Positions 49,014-59,706 of a DNA stretch of 64,000 nt are shown piece after piece. This DNA is from Cardiocondyla obscurior (lineage: Eukaryota; Arthropoda; Insecta; Hymenoptera; Formicidae), in NCBI RefSeq assembly GCF_019399895.1, contig NC_091868.1, forward strand, positions 2,962,499-3,026,498, given 5' to 3'. Every line of letters starts with the position of its first letter. Position 1 is the stretch's first letter. The notes under the pieces were generated by a model. It did not search any database. It was given only the letters and a program-made list of their open reading frames with translations, and had not been told where the DNA came from. The translations under genes and the position numbers were made by a program.

Positions 49014-49021
49014 TGTACATA
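49014..49021 (+). promoter_or_regulatory. Pumilio-type element TGTACATA
   Basis: Exact TGTANATA match near the distal end of the presumed long UTR, in an AT-rich segment with an AATAAA about 40 nt upstream. Chance occurrence is possible. Confidence 0.25.
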
Positions 49022-49267
49022 AATTATTGCAAGAGGAGGCGCGGTGGGTTGCATCGCTGGCTCGCGCTGCGCGGCTAGTTTTTCTTGTATATCTTTGGCT
49101 ATTAAGAGGGAGATATGTAAAAGACACCTCTTTCGGCACGGGAGTCAAAATTCGCATCTCGTCGCTGCGAAAGGCCGTCGGACGAAAACCCCGGACGTTC
49201 CTAGATAAATATCGCGGCCGTGAGACGAAGAGTGACTATTTCGTCGCGAATTGAACTTAGAAGAATA

Positions 49268-49401
49268 TTAAATGGTAAGAGTGATAAAAAAGCATGTGTG
49301 AGCGTGAGAGAAAGTAAAAGAGCGTGAGAAAAAGAGAGAAAGAAAGAAAGAAAGAGAGCGAGAGAGAAAGAGAGAGAGAGAGAAAGAAAGAGAAAGAAAG
49401 A
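49268..49401. repeat. GA/GAAA-rich polypurine tract
   Basis: About 130 nt almost purely A and G on the + strand. It is one of several such tracts between 29.4 and 50.4 kb. Confidence 0.85.
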
Positions 49402-50637
49402 AAGAACGATCGCCCTCCCTTCTCAAAGCCCGAGAGTGAATTCGACGACGATGCACTGCCGCTTTTTGAAGCAAAGAAACAAAATAATATATATAAATAT
49501 AAATATATTATATTATATATAGATAGATAGATAGAAGAGAGAAAAAGAGAGATAGAGGCACCAAAAATGGCAGAATGGTAATCGTGCGAAATTCCGCGCG
49601 CGGCTGGATGAAACGCGGAGGGCGCCTCGTGCAAATTTCTTCCGTTTGGAATTTCGATTTTACGTTTGCACCCCTCGCGACCGATATCGAAATTTTTCGT
49701 TTATCTTAGACGAACGGCGTCTTTTTTCTGGCGCGTTATACGTTATGCGTTATTTTTAGAAACATTCTTCTTTTTTTTTTCTTACTGCAACACCACATAT
49801 AGTATTTTCGGAGACGATTCACCACAAATAGAAACAGAGAGAAAGGGAGAGAATGAAAGGGAGAAAAATCGAGGGAGAGAAAGAGCGAGAAAGAAAGAGC
49901 GAATGCGTATCGACGAGAGAAAGTGAGGGAGAGATAGGTGGAAGAAAAAGAGGGTTAACGAAAGAGATGAGAGAAATTAGACGTGCGCGAGGGGACGCAA
50001 AAGAGGGTGGTGGTTATTGACTATCAACTCAAGACGCGAGACCGAATGAAAAGCGATTACGATTTTCGTCCGATCTCGCGTAGTTTCCCTGTTCCGAGCC
50101 CAATTCCGCAGAAATACGCGAATCGATTATCGGTACATCGAGAGAGGAGAGGAGAGCGCACGCGGAATGTCAGACAGTAAGATAGAGAGGGAGAGAAAGG
50201 CGGGCGGGAAGAATGTATGTGAGTGCAGACATATGCAGCGAAAGGGCGGGAGAGAAAGGGCGTGAAGAAACGACAAAAAGAAACAAAAAAAAAAATGAAA
50301 AAAAAAAAACGAGCGAAAGGACGTGAGTGTAAGAATGCGCGAGTGAGAAAATAAACGAGGAGACACGAGAGAAAGAGAGAGAAAGAGTATCGTAGTACAC
50401 GGAGACACGCACATATACATCCACACACGTGCAAACACATGGAAATGCATACAGATACATACACGCGACATATGTGAAACACAAGAACACGCAATATTAT
50501 ATATATACGACTCCATAGATGATGGCGCGGCACACTCACATAGTGTCTCTCGGATTGTTCCACAAAACTTTTCATTCGAGTTTGCTTCAAGAAACCTTCT
50601 GTTTTCTAATGTATGACGTGTTGTTGTCGATATATAA

Positions 50638-50680
50638 AATAAACTTAATAAAAAAAAAATAAATCATGCGGTATATGTCT
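50638..50680 (+). terminator. pros: Candidate distal poly(A) site cluster
   Basis: AATAAA at 50638-50643, 50647-50652 and 50658-50663, followed by the GT-rich ATGCGGTATATGTCTGG at about 50665. The A-run/GA asymmetry of the preceding 24 kb stops here. Confidence 0.45.
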
Positions 50681-51603
50681 GGCAACCTTTATTCAGTCCC
50701 TTCCCCCTCGAATAAAAACCTCAAACGACGACGGTACGCGATCGGCGTTTTCGTTCGCTCGCCGAAAGTAAGTTTCGAGTACGACAAATGCTCGGGATTG
50801 ATTCTACATTCCTAACATATGCCGATCGCCTATTTGTGCCACGAGAAAGACGTATTTTTATATCCCAAGGACGGTGCGATCCGCTGATAAAAGACGAGCG
50901 AGAGCGAGCAAAGTTCTACTTTGATCCATTTGGCCGACTCGAAGACGGGAGCAAGCTGCAGAGGGTGTCTTCTCGACTTAGCACCCTTCGGGGTAATGTC
51001 GCGTACTATTTCTCAGAGTTACATAGACAGCTTTTGATAGTTACACGTGTGTGAAATTCCAATGCAAAAACTTTCAAAAGGGCAATCAGAACGGAAGCTG
51101 ACCCATATGCGCGCCGCTCAGGTTACATCCACTTAAATCCCGCGGGTGCTCCGTATCGTTAATAAAAATAACGTAATATTTAACGCCGAACAACTTTATC
51201 ACGGCCCGCGTTTGTAGTTTAAGCATAAATTTTTCCAAACTTTTATGCTCGTCTAAACTTTAAAATTTTTAAACCCTGCCGCGGGAAATATTTTTATGCG
51301 TTACCTGCATAAAAGTCGTTCGTCTGTTAAAGCTATTCTTAAAATTCTTGGATAGCCTATTAAACCGTTCATATTGTTATAGCCGTTGTAAAAAGATAAC
51401 GCGGACAATTATTTTTTTATCGATTTAGTAGGGATGCGATGTGAATGATCTAGATAATCCTTATACTTTTTCTTTTGCCGCACTTGCAGCATGTTATGAG
51501 AACGATTATATTTTCCCAATTCGTCCCAATTCGTGCGCGTGATTTTAATTGAGAACAATAATTAATTATAATAATTAATTACAAAAAAAATTGTGCGACT
51601 TAC
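50681..51603. other. Gene-free spacer after the distal poly(A) cluster
   Basis: Mixed composition with no strand asymmetry and no supported feature. Confidence 0.5.
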
Positions 51604-51647
51604 CGATCGGCATGAGCTTCAGCGGAGTTGTAGAATTCTGGCGTTGG
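51604..51647 (-). CDS. Candidate 44-nt minus-strand exon
   Basis: On the minus strand it is bounded by TTTTATGTTCCAG and by GATCG|GTAAGTCGC, both strong splice sites. In the phase set by the exons above it encodes QRQNSTTPLKLMPI. The next downstream exon, toward lower coordinates, was not found. Confidence 0.45.
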
Positions 51648-51763
51648 CTGGAACATAAAATAAAATACATTATTGTAGACATGTAAATTGGTTCACAAAA
51701 TTAATTTAAAAAAAAAGGTAAAAGTTTTTATTTAATATTTTATTTTAAAGAATATATATTCAC

Positions 51764-51819
51764 CTAAGAGTTGCTCCGCCGATGCAGGACGCCCGTTCCG
51801 GGCCTGCTCCTCCTCTCAG
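51764..51819 (-). CDS. Candidate duplicate (alternative) exon paralogous to part of 52163-52394
   Basis: The 56 nt align without gaps to 52163-52218 (about 77% identical by eye). In the same frame they read LRGGAGPERASCIGGATL against LRGGGGPGRVSCPGGATH. It ends CTCTTAG|GTGAAT on the minus strand, in the same phase as its paralogue. Both could splice to the exon at 51604-51647. The upstream limit is unclear, as I see no good acceptor. A tandem exon duplication used alternatively is the simplest reading. Confidence 0.35.
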
Positions 51820-52162
51820 ATGGGACGTGACGAGCCATCCTTCCGCGCACAAGTAACTCGCGAACGCGCCCGGGTGAAGTTACAATCGCGAAAATTACTT
51901 AACAAATTTTTCGACACTCCCGGATTAAAAAGAATCGTAAAAAAAACGCTCGGTAACTATCGGCAGCCCCGAACGACCGACGAACCGGCTGCAGTTCGTA
52001 TAATTTCGAATCGGCGTGCGGCACTGAGCGATGCGACGCAGCGGAGTTTCTCTTGACCTGAAACAAAAAAATAAAACAATTATTTAGTAGATATAAAATT
52101 TAATTAAATAAAAAAAATTAAAAAACGTTATTAAAAATCCAAAGAAAAAAATTGATACATAC

Positions 52163-52394
52163 CCATGGGTTGCTCCGCCGGGGCAGGATACCCTTCCTGG
52201 GCCTCCTCCTCCTCTCAGGATGTCTTCGGGATGTCGGGATGATCTGTGCCGCGACGGAGAAGACCCGGGAGATGCGGACCTCACACTCTGACGATGGCGG
52301 TTGCCGGAACTCGCTGAATATCGCTGATGGAGGCGACGAGTGAAGCAGGTTGGTAACGCGGCGGAATTCAAGTCGGACGCTCCGTACGCTGCGC
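52163..52394 (-). CDS. Candidate coding exon of an unrecognised minus-strand gene
   Basis: Read on the minus strand, a frame open across the whole 232 nt lies between GTAACAG (acceptor, just above 52394) and CCATGG|GTATGT (donor at 52163/52162). It encodes a peptide with SASSGNRHRQSVRSASPGSS and ends LRGGGGPGRVSCPGGATHG. It is S/R/G-rich and probably disordered. Spliced to 51604-51647 it continues in frame with QRQNSTTPLKLMPI. I do not recognise the protein. On the + strand a pyrimidine-rich CTCCTCCTCTCAG could mimic an acceptor, so strand is likely but not certain. Confidence 0.4.
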
Positions 52395-52898
52395 CTGTTA
52401 CATAACCTTGTCGTTGCGGAGCACTTTTTCGAAACACAAAATAAAGTACAGAACGACGAGTGGCGTAACGCAAGAGTACAAAAAAAGATCGCCCGTACCC
52501 GAAACTACAACGTCGACACGTATTTGTATGCGAGACTGTCCTTACCGCGGCCGAAAATACGCGTAATTGCGGAGCGATTACCGACACGTCCTCACGCCCG
52601 AGGCTCCGCAATTGAACTGACCGTAAGAGATTTCGGTACTTAGACAGAAAGATTTTCATGCACGTCATATCGTCGCCCGAATGCGAAGTACGTAAAACAT
52701 ACGCAGATACCTCGATATCTGTCTCGAAAACCGACGTTCTCCGCGAAGCCGGCGTGTCTCGTCCGCAATTGAATGAGCCACGTAGCGCGGTCGCGAGGAG
52801 CTAACTAAATAATTGCTAATAACGAGCTAGAAAAGTTAGATATCTAAGCGTTTTTCGCCGCGTATAAGTCTGTTGCGCATTCTGACCTATCTAATACA

Positions 52899-53072
52899 AG
52901 CTCGACTGCCGAGACTGTTCGGCGCCGGGTCCGCCGACCGCCGTGGTAGTGTGAGTGCGTCCGTATGTTTACATCTGGCCGGCACCTTGCGCTCGAAATT
53001 CTTAAGGTGGAGGACGCGCGGACAGGGGACAGCAAGAACTAGTTTTTGCCCGGCGAATTCGGCAGTCGAGCT
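52899..53072. repeat. 14-bp inverted repeat around a CpG-rich loop
   Basis: AGCTCGACTGCCGA at 52899-52912 and its exact reverse complement at 53059-53072, enclosing 146 bp of GC-rich sequence. Confidence 0.6.
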
Positions 53073-55780
53073 AGCTTTGCGTAAGGTCAAAACACAACAG
53101 TATAAACAAGTACGCGGCCAGAAACGTTTAGATATCTATTTATAAACACGGTCCGCGCTGGACATTGACCAGACGACCGATACAGATTTTGTTTCTTTTT
53201 TTAAATACTTTCTTCTAATTTATTCCTAGTACCAAGGTAGTTCGGTAGTTACGAAATATATTTAATCTGCGCGATCTAATTACCAGCTGCAAAATTAGCT
53301 GCATTAATTTCCACTCGAAACTATAAAGCGGTCCCTTTTTTAAGTTGAGCAATGTACTTTTTTTTTTTCCCATTGATCCATTCGACTCTAATATATAATG
53401 TTTAAAAATCTATTAATACATATATCGGAAAAACTACTAATAAGGGAAAGTTAATGAAATGCAAGATGGGGTCCCTCTCAAACGCGAGGACATTCTGGCT
53501 GAAAAGTTCAAGCTCCGTACTCCGGTCTTCCGAGAGACGGAGTAACCGAGAACCATCCTGAAGCATGTAAATTCGCTTACGCATCTCGAAGGGCCATCCA
53601 CCCTACGAACAAACAGCCCGCGCGAGCGAAAGAGAGACCTTATCTGCCGCGCTTCATTAGATCCTCAATGAAATTTCAACACTTTAACGCCCCGGCGAAC
53701 CGAGAAATATATAACCAGTGAACTCGTTTTCACGCTCGACCACCGTGCATCTTCGTGGGCTCTCTCCTCGGGTCCTTCGAGTTTTCTCCGTCCCTAACGG
53801 AGGCTCTCTCCGTCTCGGAGAAGGAAAACAAGGGTAGGAACAACCCTCCTCACCTCGGGCCCCTTCAAAGAATGTGCCGAGCGTTCAAGACGCGCACGAG
53901 CGGTTGCCTGTTTCAGGGCTCGCAGCGATCCTGAAGTGAAACGACCAAAACCGCTCGCTCTTTGCCGGTAAACGAAGCCGGCGCAAAGCTGACCGACGAG
54001 AACCAACTGTTGCACGAGATACCCTCGTCGGGTTCCCTTATCACATGCCGACCGACGCCGACGTAGAACCTCACGCGATATCAGACCTACCGACGATCAA
54101 TATTTCCTGCCGTCGATGCCAAGCTCGCGCCGATAATTATTATTTTTCAACGTTTTATAATTAAAATAAGAACTCGCTATAAATCATTAAGTATCAAAGA
54201 GCGAGAAGTCGAGAAACAACGAGCAGGTTTAGTGAAGAGCTCGTGAAACTGTATAGATATTATTGTACTCGCGGCTTTTAAACGTATCGACTGTTCTAAC
54301 TTCGATATCAATGCAAGAAGTTCAAAGCGGCACAGAGAATGCGCCTATGTAACGTAACACGTTTGCGAAGAGTCCAATAAAACTAATTAGACACCGTAAT
54401 ATTATTATGATAAGGCTAATTTAAGATACGTAGGTGTATGATGACCGGATCGATTTACCGTTTCAATTCTTCTTATTAACTTTCTCCGGCTTAACCGGTC
54501 AGGTAAGATAACGACATGTGAGTACGAAGACTAAAATAAATACAAATGCAAATTAAACACGCGGCTAACATCCGGGATTTTCATGCGTTCAAATCGTACC
54601 GTCTGATTTCTGCATACCCGGGATGACGTGGCCTGCGAGAGTGATTTATAAAATCCACATGAACGAGCGCATTACACATTGTACTTGCACGGTAATAAAT
54701 TGATCGGCATGCTAATGTAGTCGGCGTTACGAGCTAGAAAATTAAACATACGCGGATTTAGCATTGACGTAAAATCGCGGCCTCGTAAATAAAAGCTGCG
54801 GCTGTTTTATCGCGAGGCTAAATCAAAAGTCCGGTGTTATTGAAACAAGAAAATCATGTTCAAATCCGCTCGAGTTGGCCGCAAAGTAGGTAGTCCGTCA
54901 TTAGGTAAAACCGGTTTCCTCGGCCCACCCTGCAGGCGTACGAACTCCTACCCATTTTCGTATCTACTATTCGGGATCTGTGATTTTTGACCGATAAATG
55001 CGTCCCTTCGTAATCATTACCAATTTTCGTGATCCCCGACGTCCCGAAATGTGACTTCATCTCGCGCACACGACTTTCTTTAATGTACGTTCTACATACG
55101 AGCCGACAGACAGATGCAAGGAGCGAAATTACTTTTCCGCCGGTAAAATTCTCACATTCTGGTTCTTCAGCTTCCCTCGTCTAAGTAATCGTGAATCAGA
55201 TACGAGACACGTTTGATCTACATCTGCAAACGGCGGAATAGCGAAGGAAAGAGGAGTCTTCATCTTCTCAGATCACGTTTGTAGGCTGGAGCTCGCGATT
55301 CGAACGATAGCTGCTGTCTCGGGTCGAGATATAATTGAGACATTTAAAAGAAAAAAGAAAAAGAATTTTAAAAATATATATACACACGAATCGCGTGACT
55401 AATTAATACCATCGAAATTTGCAGAGAATTGATAACCGTACAATTCTTATTAGTAACTAACGTTCTACAATCTTTTACCTCAAAGAGATCTAAGTGCAAG
55501 ATACTTTCCCGCACTTTATGTGCGGCAACAAAGCAAAACATAATTAAGTAAATAACGAGAAGGAAGTAAGTACGTTGCGTGCAGATAATTTCTGCACGAC
55601 TCAGTTATAATCATTATCATTTTCGTTTCAGTCAGAATCCTCTAACTATTCAAGCACATTCCACCTTATTCTTTTATTTGATATAGTAAACATCATTAGA
55701 AATAAAAGTATATGCAGTACATCTACTTTTTCCTTCCAAGATACTGCTCGAAAATTCATACACTTCTATCAAATTTTCTG

Positions 55781-55782
<2 letters not shown>

Positions 55783-55813
<31 letters not shown>
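55783..55813. repeat. Poly-A run of about 30
   Basis: Uninterrupted A-run followed by CCGATGACAAATG. A similar A-run followed by TCACCGATG occurs at 57530-57555. No retrotransposon body is recognised upstream. Confidence 0.85.
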
Positions 55814-55815
<2 letters not shown>

Positions 55816-57270
55816 GATGACAAATGAATAACATTCATATAATCATACAAATTATATTTCTGCGTTCCGACTTGAATAGACTTTAGACTGGTTGTAATAA
55901 GTCAGCTCAACGGCTTGATTAGTAATTCTCTATAGCGTCTATTAAACATGTACCGCATCAAGATGCACGTTTAAAGACTCCACCCTATCATTATCCTAAC
56001 AATTCATTGTCATTTCTCATTATTCCTCATTTTTTTTCCCCTCGATAAAATATTTCTATAAAATAAATTATTACGTGAAATATAATTAGAACCGTTCTTA
56101 AAAACCATTTGTGTCTCCGTACGTCTATTATACTTATAAAACAATAACAGATAAGTTAATAATGGATAAGTTGTACTCGTATTATTGTCTCATGTTCGGA
56201 CTTTGATCGAACGTATTCTTTATGTCCACATATAGAACTAGAAAAATTACACACGTATGTAAGTCGATGGAAATTGACGTGCGTTGAGACACGAAGTTAA
56301 AAGTATTAAAAATAACCGATACAGTTAATTCTTTCTGCATATTGTATATGGCAGTATGCAATACGTCCAAGGCAATAATAGAGACAAATAGAAAGTATAC
56401 GCCAACCATAAAGCTTCTTAAACTTTATTCACGTAATCGCACGGTTAATTGCACGTCGTATCTTTCGTTATTTTAATCCAAATATAGGTTATCCAACTTG
56501 ATCATATGTACTTAAAATAACTCTTGAAAAATAGCAAGTATTGCGCAAGTAACTCTCGAAACAAATTTCTCAATCGTCTTTACGCATCAAGCCCCACTGT
56601 AAAGTTTTTTTCTTTCTTTATATCACGTGTCAGTGATAATAAAAGTCATGCTAAAGTTTCAGAACTCTTTCAATAAGTTCTGTGTCTCAAGTTTTCTTTT
56701 TTTTTTCTTTTTCTTTTTCTTTCTTTTTCTGCGATGGCGAAAAGTGTTAAGAACGAATGCCGGAAGCGAAAAGGAGAAGAAAGAGATTGCAATGACAGAA
56801 AAAAAAAAAAGAAAAATTAATTAAATAATTAATTTTAGATTAACAAAATTTCGGTTAAGTTTTGTTATAGCAAATAGACAAATCACAGCTTACATTGTAA
56901 TGTAAACGCTGTGTACAATCTGCAGCAGAAGATGCGCCCGCTGTTAATATTGAATTACTTAGTCGTGCAACATCAGTGTGGTTCATCTCACAGCAGGAAT
57001 CCAATATCTCGGTTGGTGAATGTTCGCACGGACGGTGCGGCCAGTTTTCTTTTCATTTCTTTTCTTTTCTGCGTACGCCACGGACCATCGTCGGTTGTTG
57101 CGCCGAGTTTGCGTACGCACGAGCGACTCCGATAACATCAAGGAATTACGCGGCGCGACACAAGTTGCGTTGAAACTATCGCTGATGAATTTTCTTATTC
57201 TCTCCATATTACAATATCTCAATTTTATTGGAACTATAATAAATTTTATTGTGCCTTGCGAATACCGTAT

Positions 57271-57301
<31 letters not shown>

Positions 57302-57522
57302 AAAAAAACAAAGATGAGAGAAAAAGAAGGACATAAATGTGCAAATTTGGTTCCCGTTGCGTTAATAAATTTTTCCCAGATAATGTAAGACATAATTTGC
57401 GTTAACGATTTAATTAATTTCCGGATATGTAAACCGAATGGTTCAAGATGAACAATCGCCAATCTTACACGCGATTCATCTCCCGTGCATACTAATTTCT
57501 GCGCAAGATTATACAAGATATA

Positions 57523-57555
<33 letters not shown>

Positions 57556-59594
57556 TCACCGATGAAATCTTTATACTGCACATTTAACGTAACCGTCGGC
57601 AAAAGTATCCGACAGACAGGAGATAGGGATCAAGATAGATCGGAAGAGAGTAGGTGGGGACGGAAAGACAGGAGGAACGAGATAAGTTGGTGACCTTGGT
57701 CGAGAGAATGGATACTGGAAGTAATTTTATGGGAAGAAAAAACTATTAGGGATATTACAATGGATAGTATCTCACAGCTGATTTACCTCATCAATATTAG
57801 GATATAATTCCGTAATAATGAGAATGGGGTAAGCATACTAGAAAACAGGAATAATAAAACAATACATTATATGCATTGAATGTATCGCACCTCGCGCAGT
57901 TACGTGACGCGGTTATCATCAATCTGGAAAAAAAAAAAAAACAAACACAATTCCGACTTGAGGAATAAACGTTATACCTACACAACGTATTAATAATTAC
58001 GGGCTACGCTAGCGACAGCCATAAGTCGGCCAGATAAATTAATATACGTTAATAACCTTAATCTGTCTGCGATATCTCCAGCTCGGGTGAATTCTGATTA
58101 AATAATTACGTTCGAGCAATTAAAGGTGACATTTTTACGTAACGCGAACTTCACGAGTGCCCCTAGCAATCAAATCTCTTTAAGAAAAGGATGAGTGTTT
58201 CAGAAATATGTATTAGAAAGCGCGTCTTCCGAAACAGTTACATTTCCTCGGCATCCCTCAGCATTGACGGTACCATTGATGGTAGGCTACAGCTGAATCT
58301 TCTGACGCGGTAAATGGTATAGTTCCTTTCTTTTTACTCATTATTTCCAATCTTTTACATTCAAACAATTTTCAGCACGCACGTAAGATGTGTACCCATC
58401 AGGGATCTTCTTTTTTTCCTTTTTCTTTTCTTTTTCTTTCTTTTACGCTTAAAAGAAACGCGAAGACCGTTGCAAAGTGCTCCTTTGTTTCGTGAGGAAA
58501 CGATTGAAAAGATTGCTCGCGTGCATCGGATATTTTACCCCGGCCGAATGCGCCATAATAGCAGGTGTGATCTTCTGCTTGAAGGTAAAAGTTGGAACGA
58601 CTGAGTACAGTTCCCAAATTTCGTAACTCTCGCTCGGTGCGAAATCGAAAGCAAATCGTTACCACGAGCCCCGATTCCTACGTCGATTTAGCGCGATACA
58701 ATACATTACGCATCGTTTACTTACGAGACTATCGCCGAGCGCATAAACGCTGACGTTACGAGCGCTATTCAATTAAAACGGCTGTTATCCAGGAAAACGT
58801 TTCGTTCTCTGTATTTAAAACGTTAATCCTGATATCAAGCGGTAACCGAGCAAACCTGTCTCTTCTTTCCCGTTACAGAGTGACCTTTTTCGCTCGCCAC
58901 ATCCTATAATTATGCGGGCGTTTCGCGAAAAAGTTTCAAGCGCATGTTAAGACGTTAACGGTAGCAGTGAAACGTACAATCGCGACGCGATGAGAAATCG
59001 GGGCTTAATATCATAGAAATAATTTCAATGAGAATATAATAACATCTCTTAAACGCTCTCTACGTCGCCTTAAGACCGGAATAATTGCGGTATCGATCGT
59101 GAAACGGGAAAATCACGGAACAGCCGCGGGTACGGGAGTAATACGCGTAAGGCAGAAACATCGTAAAAAGAGTTAAGCGACGAAACATTAGAATGGTTTC
59201 CTATTATTACTGTAATTACTTAACGTAAGCAGTCAGAAAAGTATCAGCATTACGTCGGTTTTGTACGCGGTCCGCTTTTAGAGAGTTGCGGAACAAGCCG
59301 AGAGATATCGCTTGTAAAATAAAAAGTAATGTAACATGCTATCGTTTTCTCTTTTTTTTTCTTTTTCTACCTATCAAACGGTTCATCCTAATAATCGCTA
59401 AGTAAACTCCGCGAGTTCCTGTCTTTTTATAAAATATAGATTCTGACACGCGGTATAATTCCTAGGAATTGAGTCCTTCGATAAGCACATTTATAGAACC
59501 CACTTTCTATTTAAACGAGTCCAAGTAAAATCGAATAATACAGAACGTGCAAGAAATGAAAAGAATTAAATATATTAAAAAAATGTGCACTTAC

Positions 59595-59706
59595 CTCATT
59601 CCAACGAGATAATCGTTTCGCTTAATTAATTACATTCATTTCTAATCGGAGAAGAGAAGTCCAAGGGGTTAAGCGTGCTGGATGTCACCGTGGTTATATA
59701 TAGCAG
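59595..59706 (-). promoter_or_regulatory. Candidate minus-strand promoter and first exon
   Basis: On the minus strand a TATATATAACC box (about 59693-59703) is followed by about 100 nt ending GAATGAG|GTAAGTGC at 59595/59594, an excellent 5' splice site. The layout fits a TATA promoter with a short non-coding first exon, which could belong to the gene whose exons lie at 51.6-52.4 kb. No transcript evidence is available. Confidence 0.3.

Larger units (their letters stand above)
26566..50665 (+). other. pros: Probable extended 3' UTR of pros (24 kb, strand-asymmetric, no clear genes)
   Basis: From just past the proximal poly(A) site to about 50.66 kb the + strand carries dozens of A-runs of 8-19 bases and recurrent GA-rich tracts, with almost no T-runs of similar length. 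The pros introns, in contrast, are T-rich or mixed. The stretch also has features typical of insect neural 3' UTRs: TAACTAACTA-like strings (42788), CA repeats, GTAAATT/GTAATATT-type sequence and Pumilio-type TGTACATA (26798, 49014). The asymmetry ends with three AATAAA signals at 50638-50663. Drosophila pros is known to make very long 3' UTR isoforms, which makes this reading plausible. Alternatives are introns of a minus-strand gene, for which T-rich sense-strand sequence would also fit, or separate lncRNAs. Confidence 0.42.
52395..59594. other. Largely featureless region
   Basis: Apart from the short inverted repeat and A-runs noted, I see nothing supportable. 53400-54060 is GC-richer with short minus-strand frames that I do not recognise. 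The remainder is AT-rich. If the minus-strand gene is real, this is mostly its intron. Confidence 0.5.
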
